A DNA stretch of 64,000 nucleotides, taken from positions 186,001-250,000 of the forward strand of contig NZ_FOGG01000001.1 of assembly GCF_900111155.1 (NCBI RefSeq). Direction: 5' to 3'. The DNA is from Pedobacter rhizosphaerae. GTDB lineage: Bacteria; Bacteroidota; Bacteroidia; Sphingobacteriales; Sphingobacteriaceae. Of the stretch, positions 16,707-24,112 are shown one piece after another. The notes under the pieces were generated by a model. It searched no databases. It saw only the letters and a program-made list of their open reading frames with translations, and was not told the DNA's origin. The position numbers and the translations under genes were made by a program. Within the stretch, counting starts at the first letter, position 1; the number at the start of each line of letters is the position of its first letter.

Positions 16707-16772
16707 TTAACGGTAATTTAACAGATTATTCGTATCTTGAACAACCTAAAACTAAAGAACTTATAACAAATC

Positions 16773-18002
16773 ATGGCTACAGGATTACGCGAAGGAATGG
16801 CCGACATAGCTCGTCAGGGTTTACTGCAAACACAGGAAGCCATGCTCGAAACCCGAAACCGGAAAAACAGTTTAAATATTGGAATCCCTAAAGAAATTTC
16901 CTTTCAGGAAAACCGAATTGCACTTACCCCGCTTTCTGTTGCGCTTTTGGTTAATAATGGCCATAGGGTTGTTTTAGAGAGCGGCGCGGGTACAGCTGCA
17001 AACTTTTCCGATGCTGAGTATGCGGAACAAGGCGCTAAAATCAGCTATGATAAGAAAGAGGTTTTTGCTTCTGATATTCTGGTGAAAATTGCGCCGCCAA
17101 CCTTAGATGAAATTGAGTTGATGCACAAAGGGCAGACCTTAATTTCTTCTTTGCAAACCGGAACGCTGAAGCAAGAATACCTGAAGGCTTTGATGCACAA
17201 GAAAATTAATGCCTTGTGTTTTGAGCGCCTTCGTGATGAAGGTAATGTACTGAGTGTAGTTAGGGCCATGAGTGAAATTGTTGGTTCAACTTCAATCTTA
17301 ATTGCGGCAGAATATCTGAGTAATGTTACTGGTGGAAAGGGATTAATGTTGGGAGGCTTCACCGGTGTTCCGCCAACCGAGATTGTTATTTTAGGAGCAG
17401 GTACGGTAGGAGAATATGCTGCCAGAACTGCCCTGGCGTTGGGCGCTGAGGTAAAGGTTTTCGATAGTTCTATTTATCGTTTAAGGCGATTACAAAATAA
17501 CCTGGGCAACAGCAGGGTTTTTACATCTGTGATGCAGCCTATTGTTTTAAATAAGGCTATAGTAACCTGTGACGTGGTTATTGGTGCCATTAGGGCCAGC
17601 CATGGCAGAAGTCCTTGTATTGTGATGGAAGAAACTGTGGCTAAGATGAAACCTCATTCGGTGGTTATTGATGTCAGTATTGATCAGGGCGGTTGTTTCG
17701 AAACCTCTGAAGTGACTAATCACACCAATCCTGTGTTTAGAAAATACGACGTTATTCATTATTGTGTTCCAAATATTGCTTCCAGAGTGCCCAGGACAGC
17801 TTCTTACGCTTTAACCAATATATTTGCGCCTATTTTAATTGATATTGGCGAATACGGTGGCTTAACCAATATGATCTGGAATAACCCGGGTATTAGGGAA
17901 GCGTTATACATTTTTCAGGGAAATGTAACCAATAAGGATTTATCAGATATGTTTAACTTACCTTACAAAGATTTGGAACTGCTGGTGCTTTCCAATCAGT
18001 AA
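16773..18002 (+). CDS. ald: Alanine dehydrogenase
   Basis: 409 residues. An N-terminal extension (1-32) precedes the AlaDh/PNT N-domain starting IGIPKEISFQENRIALTP, with substrate-binding residues in the usual places. The Rossmann NAD site is VILGAGTVGEYAARTALALG near 204-224, followed by KVFDSSIYRLRRLQ. The C-terminal DQGGCFETSE and YCVPNIASRVPRTAS segments are typical. It interconverts L-alanine with pyruvate plus ammonium using NAD. The family is normally about 370 residues; the extra N-terminus is seen in Bacteroidota members. It is followed 18 bases later by the D-Ala-D-Ala dipeptidase gene. Confidence 0.93.
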   Translation: MATGLREGMADIARQGLLQTQEAMLETRNRKNSLNIGIPKEISFQENRIALTPLSVALLVNNGHRVVLESGAGTAANFSDAEYAEQGAKISYDKKEVFASDILVKIAPPTLDEIELMHKGQTLISSLQTGTLKQEYLKALMHKKINALCFERLRDEGNVLSVVRAMSEIVGSTSILIAAEYLSNVTGGKGLMLGGFTGVPPTEIVILGAGTVGEYAARTALALGAEVKVFDSSIYRLRRLQNNLGNSRVFTSVMQPIVLNKAIVTCDVVIGAIRASHGRSPCIVMEETVAKMKPHSVVIDVSIDQGGCFETSEVTNHTNPVFRKYDVIHYCVPNIASRVPRTASYALTNIFAPILIDIGEYGGLTNMIWNNPGIREALYIFQGNVTNKDLSDMFNLPYKDLELLVLSNQ

Positions 18003-18020
18003 CCGCCAGCCATCTCCGCT

Positions 18021-18704
18021 ATGAAGCATTTTCTTTCTTTTTTTTTAACTTTTGCCTGCCTGAACGCTTTTGCCCAGGAGAAAACTAAAACGAAGCAAAA
18101 GCTGGTGGTAGTAAGTTCTTATAACCAATATCTGGCATCTGTTAAGCACAACCCGAATAATGAGCTGGTAGAGATTAAAAAAGCTATTCCTTCCATTAAA
18201 TTGGATATTCGCTATGCTACCAAAAACAATTTTATGCAGCAGGTGATGTACAATCAGGCAAGGGCATTTGCCCGAAAACCTGTGGTGGCATCCTTGAAAA
18301 AGGTTCAAACGGAGCTGCTTAAGAAAGGCTACGGACTAAAAATATTTGATGGTTATCGTCCGTATGCGATCACGGTGGCATTTTATCAAAAGGCGAGCGA
18401 TAAAAATTTTGTGGCAAACCCTGCCAAGGGCTCGAAGCACAACCGAGGTTGCGCCATTGATTTAACGTTAATCAACCTTAAAACGGGCAAAGAATTGGTG
18501 ATGCCCACTCCTTATGATAGTTTTTCTGCCGCTGCGGCTGCAAAATATGCTTCGGTTTCCCCTGAAGCCAGGAAAAACCGCGATTATCTTATTGCCGTAA
18601 TGGGGAGACACGGTTTAAAAGTGCTCGACAATGAGTGGTGGCACTATGACTATATTGGCTGGCAAAATTACGATCTGATGGATATCCCTTTTGAGAAGTT
18701 ATAG
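18021..18704 (+). CDS. VanX/DdpX-like D-alanyl-D-alanine dipeptidase
   Basis: 227 residues. A signal peptide (1-18, MKHFLSFFLTFACLNAFA) places it in the periplasm. The M15D fold shows DIRYATKNNFM, FDGYRPYAI, zinc motif GSKHNRGCAIDLTL (His and Asp ligands) and EWWHYDY (catalytic Glu and third zinc His). It hydrolyses D-Ala-D-Ala. In a non-glycopeptide-resistant Gram-negative this is usually peptidoglycan salvage, releasing D-Ala. It follows alanine dehydrogenase and overlaps the convergent phosphatase gene by 6 bases at its 3' end. Confidence 0.92.
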   Translation: MKHFLSFFLTFACLNAFAQEKTKTKQKLVVVSSYNQYLASVKHNPNNELVEIKKAIPSIKLDIRYATKNNFMQQVMYNQARAFARKPVVASLKKVQTELLKKGYGLKIFDGYRPYAITVAFYQKASDKNFVANPAKGSKHNRGCAIDLTLINLKTGKELVMPTPYDSFSAAAAAKYASVSPEARKNRDYLIAVMGRHGLKVLDNEWWHYDYIGWQNYDLMDIPFEKL

Positions 18705-19199
18705 GTGGTGTGGCCTTCCGTATTGATCCATTTTTACTTTTCCTTTGTCTCCCTTCACCGTTAAATGGAAGATGTAGTCATAATCATCATCCGTTAATTC
18801 TTCTTTAGGTTTTTTAGCCCCAAAGGCTTGTAAAATTTCAAGAACAGTATTGGAATGACCAGCAATCATAATGGTTTTACCTGCGTAGCTGTTTTTTATT
18901 TGTTCTACCAAAGAAGGAATGTCTTTATAATCTATCACCTTCGGGATAATTAATGAGTCTAGGGTTTGGTGTGTTCTTTTGGTGGGCGTGGAAAAGGCTA
19001 AATCAAATTTAACCTTTTTAAGATAAGTGGCTAAATCGCCTGCTCTTATTCTTCCTTCATCAGATAGATTGGGGTCTTTATCCTCAGGATTTGTTTTGTC
19101 TTTTTCTGCATGGCGCACCACCCAGATTTCTGTAGTTTGAGCCAGGCTGAACTGTGTAAAGAGAAACGTTATGCTTAAGAATAAGATTAGTTTTTTCAT
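18699..19199 (-). CDS. Exported histidine phosphatase (SixA/phosphoglycerate mutase-like)
   Basis: 166 residues from MKKLILFLSIT; an ATG 15 bases upstream would spoil the signal peptide. After the leader (about 1-20), VVRHAEKD carries the RHxE phosphohistidine motif. AFSTPTKRTHQT supplies the second Arg, and MIAGHSNTV the second catalytic His. The family removes phosphate from small molecules or phosphohistidine. The secretion signal makes a periplasmic substrate likely rather than SixA's cytoplasmic one. It is convergent with the dipeptidase gene, with a 6-base overlap. Confidence 0.9.
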   Translation of the reverse strand: MKKLILFLSITFLFTQFSLAQTTEIWVVRHAEKDKTNPEDKDPNLSDEGRIRAGDLATYLKKVKFDLAFSTPTKRTHQTLDSLIIPKVIDYKDIPSLVEQIKNSYAGKTIMIAGHSNTVLEILQAFGAKKPKEELTDDDYDYIFHLTVKGDKGKVKMDQYGRPHHL

Positions 19200-19275
19200 G
19201 TTATAAATATTCAAAAAAAATACGGAAAACGCTTTATCTAAAATCCCGTCATGCTAGATTTATTTCGGTATCTGT

Positions 19276-19311
19276 TTTGTGAGACCCTGAAACAAGTTCA
19301 GGGTGACGATC
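19276..19311. repeat. REP-like hairpin flanking element B, left copy
   Basis: An imperfect palindrome around CCCTGAAACAAGTTCAGGG, preceded by TTTTGTGAGA and followed by TGACGAT. A direct second copy at about 20237-20270 sits beyond the other end of element B. It resembles the common short CTGAAACAAGTTCAG extragenic palindromes. Confidence 0.75.
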
Positions 19312-19363
19312 GTGTTAGGGGTTTATTAAGAGATCTTATTCCTAAATCTCGTCATGCTGATCT

Positions 19364-20181
19364 CAATACTATTAACTTAAACTAAACGCTGTCTGAGCTT
19401 CCCGATGTGAAACCGGGACAAGTAGTCGAAGACCTTTTAATAAGTCGAAAACTAAAATGGATTACCCTTCGACAGGCTATTATTGACGTTATTTTATAAC
19501 TATTTATTAATAAGACATTTAACTCAGTCTGTATTCCCGTCTTTTCTAGTTGTAGGGTCTCGCTACAACCTAATGTTTTTCTCTTTTCCTCGCCGCCGGA
19601 AGGGCTCGTACCTTTTTCTTGGCAAAAAGGTACCCAAAAGCCAAGGCTTGCACCCTTTCTTGGCTAGAAGCATCCGAATGCCATTGGCGGTAATAAGAGG
19701 CTTAGGCCTTTGCACTTTAGGCCAGCCCTCGCTGCTTATTTCCTTGGTGAGTGTGTACCCGTTTGAAACTGCAAGCATTCGACTGTCCTATCCTGCGAAA
19801 TGCTGCTAGGCCGGGGTCGTACTTGGCATTGATAGAGCTTTATTAACGGCAGTTAGCATGCGCATAACCCTCGGCGGTCGTCATTTCCTCGCAGGGAGGA
19901 ATCTTAAAGCAGGTAAAAAATGTCCCTTATATTGATTTGTATGAAATAAATTATTCTACTATTGAGGTTATTTTGTAACTATTTATTAATAAGATGTTTA
20001 GTTTAATATGTATTCCCATATTTTCTAGTTGTAGCATCTCCAATGCTATTAACTTAAGCTAAACGCTGTCAGTCTAAGCCTGTCGAAGACCTTTTAATAA
20101 GTCGAAAACTAAAATGGATTGCCCTTCGACAGGCTCAGGATGACAATCCATTTTAGTTTTCTCCTTAAGTTAATAGCATTG
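19364..20181 (+). repeat. Dispersed repeat element B (818 bp) with a nested 141-bp end module
   Basis: Related to elements A and C. The left end CAATACTATTAACTTAA is repeated inverted at 20163-20181 (CTTAAGTTAATAGCATTG). It shares the GTACCTTTTT hairpin, the conserved core (about 19647-19905) and CATAACCCTCGG. A stretch of about 55 bases near 19905-19925 that A and C have is missing. Its right end contains an extra complete pair of termini: CAATGCTATTAACTTAAG at 20041-20058 faces the true end at 20181, leaving a 141-bp hairpin-like miniature unit made only of end sequences. No protein is encoded. Confidence 0.8.
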
Positions 20182-20236
20182 ATGCTGTCCTGGAACGCAG
20201 TGGAAAGGTCCACAATTATTTATTTTAGCACTTTTT

Positions 20237-20270
20237 TTGTGAGATCCTGAAACAAGTTCAGGGTGACGAT
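20237..20270. repeat. REP-like hairpin flanking element B, right copy
   Basis: Same sequence and orientation as 19276-19311 apart from a CCTGAAACAAGTTCAGG core with one substitution. The two copies bracket element B as the GGTCCGTGG palindromes bracket element A. Confidence 0.75.
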
Positions 20271-20300
20271 ATATTAGGGGCGTATTAAAAAGACTCAAGT

Positions 20301-21365
20301 TTAAATCCCATCTTCGATGTCCTTTACTGCCTCAATTAATTGTTCAACATCGATATAACTATGCCAACTGCTCAGTACAATTCTATTAATCGGGGGGCTA
20401 TTTTGATCAGGGTAAGGAAAGGAAGAAATCAAAATGTGCTTATTTAATAATTCTTCTCCAGCTTTTGGGTTCTGCGATAAAAATGCAGGAAAGCCAGGAG
20501 CATAATCCCAGGTTGAACCTAAGCCGGCACGCAATTGCCGGATATTTTCGTTGAGTTTTTCCTGTGCCTCTGCGTAAATTTCCTTCGCCTTGATAAAAGC
20601 AAACAAGCCAGCTGCTGCCGGCGGTGAGGCACCTACAAAAATAGAGGTATCCTTCAATTCTTTAATGATTTGGCCTGAGGCCAATACCAAGCCTGCATCT
20701 ACTCCAAGCGCTTTGGCCATCGAAGCCACAACTACCAACTCAATGTTTTCTTGTTTGGGTAATTGTGAATATGATCCCAAGCCTTTATGATTTACCCCAA
20801 TACCATGTGAGTCATCCACAATCAGGATTAATTGCTTATCTACATTAATTGCTTTTAAAAAGTTAAAATCATAAACTTCCGGGAAAAGATTATTCATGGA
20901 GTTGCTGACAAGCACCCAGTTTTTGGAAGAAGATGAATTAATCATCTGAATGGTTTCTGATGCCCAATATTGGAAAGAACCCTTACTGCTTGGTTGTTTG
21001 TCAAGCCACAATGCCGGATGGCTAGCCGGAGCATGGATTACTTCTCCAAATGATGCAAGCGCTTTAACCGTTAGCTGAGCAGCTAAGTATCCACTGGATG
21101 TGATTAGGGCAGCTTCAGACTTATATCTTTCTGCGGCAATTTGCTCAGCAAGGTCGTAAATACCCAGCTGGATATTGTTATTTCTGCTGGTTCCATTGTT
21201 TAATCCGAATTTTTTAATCCCTTCCAGGTAAAAATCAATAAATTCCTGGTTTTGTGGGATCCCCAGATAAGCCGTGCCACCGAAATAAAGATAGCTATTT
21301 CCATTCAGCACAATGCGATTGGAAAAGGGCTGCGGTATCGACTTAAAATCCAAGGGCTCTTTCAT
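20301..21365 (-). CDS. PLP-dependent aminotransferase, 2-amino-3-ketobutyrate ligase/BioF-like
   Basis: 354 residues of fold-type I. Motifs: YLYFGGTAYLGI near the start (the YLGL-like opening of alpha-oxoamine synthases), GLNNGTSRNNN, IVDDSHGIGVNHKGLG (Asp and His contacting PLP) and VVASMAKALGVDAG with the probable Schiff-base Lys. It is shorter than BioF or KBL (about 385-400 residues), and the Lys context differs from the usual TFSKALG, so the acyl-CoA and amino acid substrates are uncertain. It starts 14 bases after the DD-peptidase stop and is probably co-transcribed, which points to amino acid or peptidoglycan-derived substrates (inference). Confidence 0.8.
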   Translation of the reverse strand: MKEPLDFKSIPQPFSNRIVLNGNSYLYFGGTAYLGIPQNQEFIDFYLEGIKKFGLNNGTSRNNNIQLGIYDLAEQIAAERYKSEAALITSSGYLAAQLTVKALASFGEVIHAPASHPALWLDKQPSSKGSFQYWASETIQMINSSSSKNWVLVSNSMNNLFPEVYDFNFLKAINVDKQLILIVDDSHGIGVNHKGLGSYSQLPKQENIELVVVASMAKALGVDAGLVLASGQIIKELKDTSIFVGASPPAAAGLFAFIKAKEIYAEAQEKLNENIRQLRAGLGSTWDYAPGFPAFLSQNPKAGEELLNKHILISSFPYPDQNSPPINRIVLSSWHSYIDVEQLIEAVKDIEDGI

Positions 21366-21379
21366 AAGGGTAGGAGCAG

Positions 21380-22711
21380 TTAAAAGTTATTATGAATATA
21401 AGTCATGATCCTGACCATCTCTGCTCTTACTTCGGCTGTAGGTTTTACAAATCCGTTATTCATAAACGAGTAGATGTATGTTTTTCCCTTTTTGGTGATG
21501 ACGAACCCACTTTGATTATGAACGCCTCCTAATGAGCCTGTTTTACCAAAAACAAATGGGTTGTCGGTTTTTGGGTAGGCATTTTTCAGTGTTCCGGTTT
21601 TTCCGCCGGCAGGCATCATATCAAATAACCTGTTCCGATCATTTACCTGCTTGTAAATGGAATCTAAAAGGTATACCATGTCTCTTGGGGTAAATAAATT
21701 TTGGCGAGATAAGCCCGACCCATCTACCCACTTTACTTTGTCGGGTAAAAAGGAAAGGTAATTCTTTACAATATGCTGGATGGCTTTGGTGGTGCTGAGT
21801 GTGTCGCCCAATTCATTTGAACAAACTAAAAGCAGGTGTTCGGCAATGAAATTATCGCTGGGCAGCATCATGTGTTTTAAAACCGAATCCCGTTTAGCAC
21901 CGTAAAGCGTTTTGGCGTTAGCGGGCAGCCTCAAATCTATTAAGCCAATCGGCTTGTGTAGCGTGTCTGCAAGTACTTCCACTGTAACCTGTGGGCTCGT
22001 TTTATATGGGTTTTGCTGGTTGTAGCCAGGCTTCACCGCAACTGCGGGATAATGAAATTGGTTGGTTAAAAAGTCTCTCGTTACCTGAAAGTTTCCTGTC
22101 GTTTTTGTCGAATCTATCTTGAAGCAGGGAGCAAAAACCTTAGGTGAGATGTTAATTTTATTATTAGGGCCCGCATAGGTAGAGGTTACCATATTATCCA
22201 TAATGGGCATTTCGGTAATTTCTGGTTGATAGTAGTAGTCGTAATCATCCCAGGCCCATCCATCGCCAAAAAAGTTTCCGGAATATCTACCCGGGGCAAA
22301 AAACAGTTTTTTATTACTGGACAGGAGAAAATTATAGGCCGACTGGTCTTTTACTGCAAACTGCAGGAAAGCCGGATCGCCGGTTCCCCAAAAAATTAGT
22401 GAGTCGTTTTTTTCAATGTATTTTAATGCAGGCAACCTTTCGGGAAGCATTTTTAAGCTGGCAAAGAAAGTATATAATTTGGTGTTAGATGCGGGAGTGA
22501 AGTATTTATCGGCATCTTTCTGATAAATCATCTTTTTAGCCTCCATGTTGTAAAGGGCAAAGCCTACCTGATATTGCTTTATTACTTGCGAATTCTTGAA
22601 CTCTTTGCTTACTTTTTTGGCAATTATGTGATCAGTTGAGCAGCCTGTTACCAATATCGTATATATGCCGAGCAAGAGTATGCAGGTGGCCTTTGTTTTT
22701 GTACCAATCAT
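21380..22711 (-). CDS. dacB: PBP4-type D-alanyl-D-alanine carboxypeptidase/endopeptidase lipoprotein
   Basis: 443 residues. An N-terminal hydrophobic stretch ends in lipobox LVTGC (C24), so it is likely lipid-anchored. The S13 catalytic motifs are SNTK (S75, K78), the SDN motif in LPSDNFIAEH, and KTG in FGKTGSLGG near the C-terminus. It trims stem-peptide D-Ala and may cut cross-links in the periplasm. The family is usually 450-490 residues, so the inserted domains are compact. It is divergent from the aspartyl protease gene at 22762, with 50 bases between. Confidence 0.92.
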   Translation of the reverse strand: MIGTKTKATCILLLGIYTILVTGCSTDHIIAKKVSKEFKNSQVIKQYQVGFALYNMEAKKMIYQKDADKYFTPASNTKLYTFFASLKMLPERLPALKYIEKNDSLIFWGTGDPAFLQFAVKDQSAYNFLLSSNKKLFFAPGRYSGNFFGDGWAWDDYDYYYQPEITEMPIMDNMVTSTYAGPNNKINISPKVFAPCFKIDSTKTTGNFQVTRDFLTNQFHYPAVAVKPGYNQQNPYKTSPQVTVEVLADTLHKPIGLIDLRLPANAKTLYGAKRDSVLKHMMLPSDNFIAEHLLLVCSNELGDTLSTTKAIQHIVKNYLSFLPDKVKWVDGSGLSRQNLFTPRDMVYLLDSIYKQVNDRNRLFDMMPAGGKTGTLKNAYPKTDNPFVFGKTGSLGGVHNQSGFVITKKGKTYIYSFMNNGFVKPTAEVRAEMVRIMTYIHNNF

Positions 22712-22761
22712 GTTTTGAGTTAGAGATGAGAATTATCAACTAATTTATTAAATTTAATTTA

Positions 22762-24009
22762 ATGTTAACCAAGTATAGAAGAGTTGTAATAATCTGTTTA
22801 CGCAAGATGCTTTTTTGTGCAGTTCTCCTATTGTCTTTTTTGGTTTGCTTTGGTCAGGATTTCCACTTACCGCGCAAACAGCAAAAACAATCTATCACTT
22901 TTAGAAACATTAAAAACCTCATCGTTATCCCGGTAATGGTAAATGGAAAGGGCCCCTATAATTTCGTGCTGGATACGGGTGTGGGGCCTATGATTATTAC
23001 CGAACCCAGCATCATAGATTCGCTCAATTTTAGCAAGTTGCGTAAGATTGTAATTTCAGGTTTGGGGGTGGAAACCGTTGAGGCCTTTGTTTCTCAGAAT
23101 ATACATGTTCAGATTGGGAGAGCCCGGGCAGATTACATGCCAACGGCTATTTTGAAGGAAGATTTCTTTAATCTTTCCGGTCACCTGGGAATTAAGATTT
23201 ATGGTTTAATTGGATATAATTTTTTCAATAGTTTCATTGTGGATGTGAAGTACAGCCAGAATAGGGTGGTTTTTTCTGTTTTCGATGCAAAAGTAAAATA
23301 CAAGGGCAATAAGATGCCTATCGATATCGAAAATCAAAAGCCTTATTTAACTACGGAAATTGAAATACCTGAAATTGGAGTTGTTTCTGCAAGGCTATTG
23401 ATGGATACCGGTGCGAGCCATGCTTTATCAATGGAAATGTTAAATGGACAAGCTTTCCCACTTCCTGAAAAACGGATTAAAGCGAACCTGGGAATGAGCT
23501 TAAGTGGCCAGATAAAAGGATACGTTGGTAGAATAAACCGGATTACTTTAGGGAAGCATGAGTTTAATGAAGTGGTTTCGGGATTTCCGGATTTTGATGC
23601 CATTTCAAAAAAAATCGATCTGAAATTTAGAAATGGAAACCTTGGTGGAGAGCTGCTCAGAAAGTTCGATGTTCAGTTTAACTACCGGGAAAAATTTATT
23701 TATCTCAAACCCAATAGCTTTAGCAAAGTGCCATTTGAACACGATATGCTTGGCCTGGTGGTTTACCTGGATCAGAATGAATTTAAAAGGGTGATTATTG
23801 GAGAGATTGATGAAGATTCGCCCGCTGAGAGGGCCGGTTTGTGCCCGAACGATGAAATTTTAGGAGTTAACTTTAAATCGATAGAATTCTACTCACTCAA
23901 TGAACTTACTGAAATGTTCAGATCCAAAGCAGAGAGAAGTTTGATTTTTGAAATTTATCGTGACCAGCAAATCCTCTATAAAGTTGTACGTCTGCAAAAA
24001 CGAATTTGA
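22762..24009 (+). CDS. Exported retropepsin-like aspartyl protease with PDZ domain
   Basis: 415 residues. A basic N-terminus (KYRRVVIICLRK) and the hydrophobic MLFCAVLLLSFLVCFGQ form a signal peptide; the ATG at 22807 is an alternative start. Two aspartyl-protease half motifs are visible, VLDTGVGPMI (about 70-79) and LLMDTGASHALS (about 213-224), one per lobe as in the Bacteroidota aspartyl protease family. The C-terminus is a PDZ domain with EDSPAERAGLCPNDEILGVN. It probably degrades or processes periplasmic or surface peptides, but the target is unknown. Confidence 0.87.
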   Translation: MLTKYRRVVIICLRKMLFCAVLLLSFLVCFGQDFHLPRKQQKQSITFRNIKNLIVIPVMVNGKGPYNFVLDTGVGPMIITEPSIIDSLNFSKLRKIVISGLGVETVEAFVSQNIHVQIGRARADYMPTAILKEDFFNLSGHLGIKIYGLIGYNFFNSFIVDVKYSQNRVVFSVFDAKVKYKGNKMPIDIENQKPYLTTEIEIPEIGVVSARLLMDTGASHALSMEMLNGQAFPLPEKRIKANLGMSLSGQIKGYVGRINRITLGKHEFNEVVSGFPDFDAISKKIDLKFRNGNLGGELLRKFDVQFNYREKFIYLKPNSFSKVPFEHDMLGLVVYLDQNEFKRVIIGEIDEDSPAERAGLCPNDEILGVNFKSIEFYSLNELTEMFRSKAERSLIFEIYRDQQILYKVVRLQKRI

Positions 24010-24058
24010 TTGTGCGTAATTTTCCGGTTACATGCAGAGGCGCTATGTAACAAGGATT

Positions 24059-24066
24059 TAACTTTG
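24059..24066 (+). promoter_or_regulatory. -7 box upstream of the large metalloprotease gene
   Basis: TAACTTTG matches TAnnTTTG and lies 46 bases before the ATG at 24113. The -33 element is not convincing. Confidence 0.5.
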
Positions 24067-24112
24067 TACTCTTATTACCAAAATTACCAGACAAAAAAAT
24101 CATTCAGTACAG

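Noticed and set aside
19483-19809. Open frames inside repeat elements A, B and C on both strands
   Set aside because: They lie within the dispersed repeats; DNA conservation extends beyond them and they are interrupted by indels at differing places.
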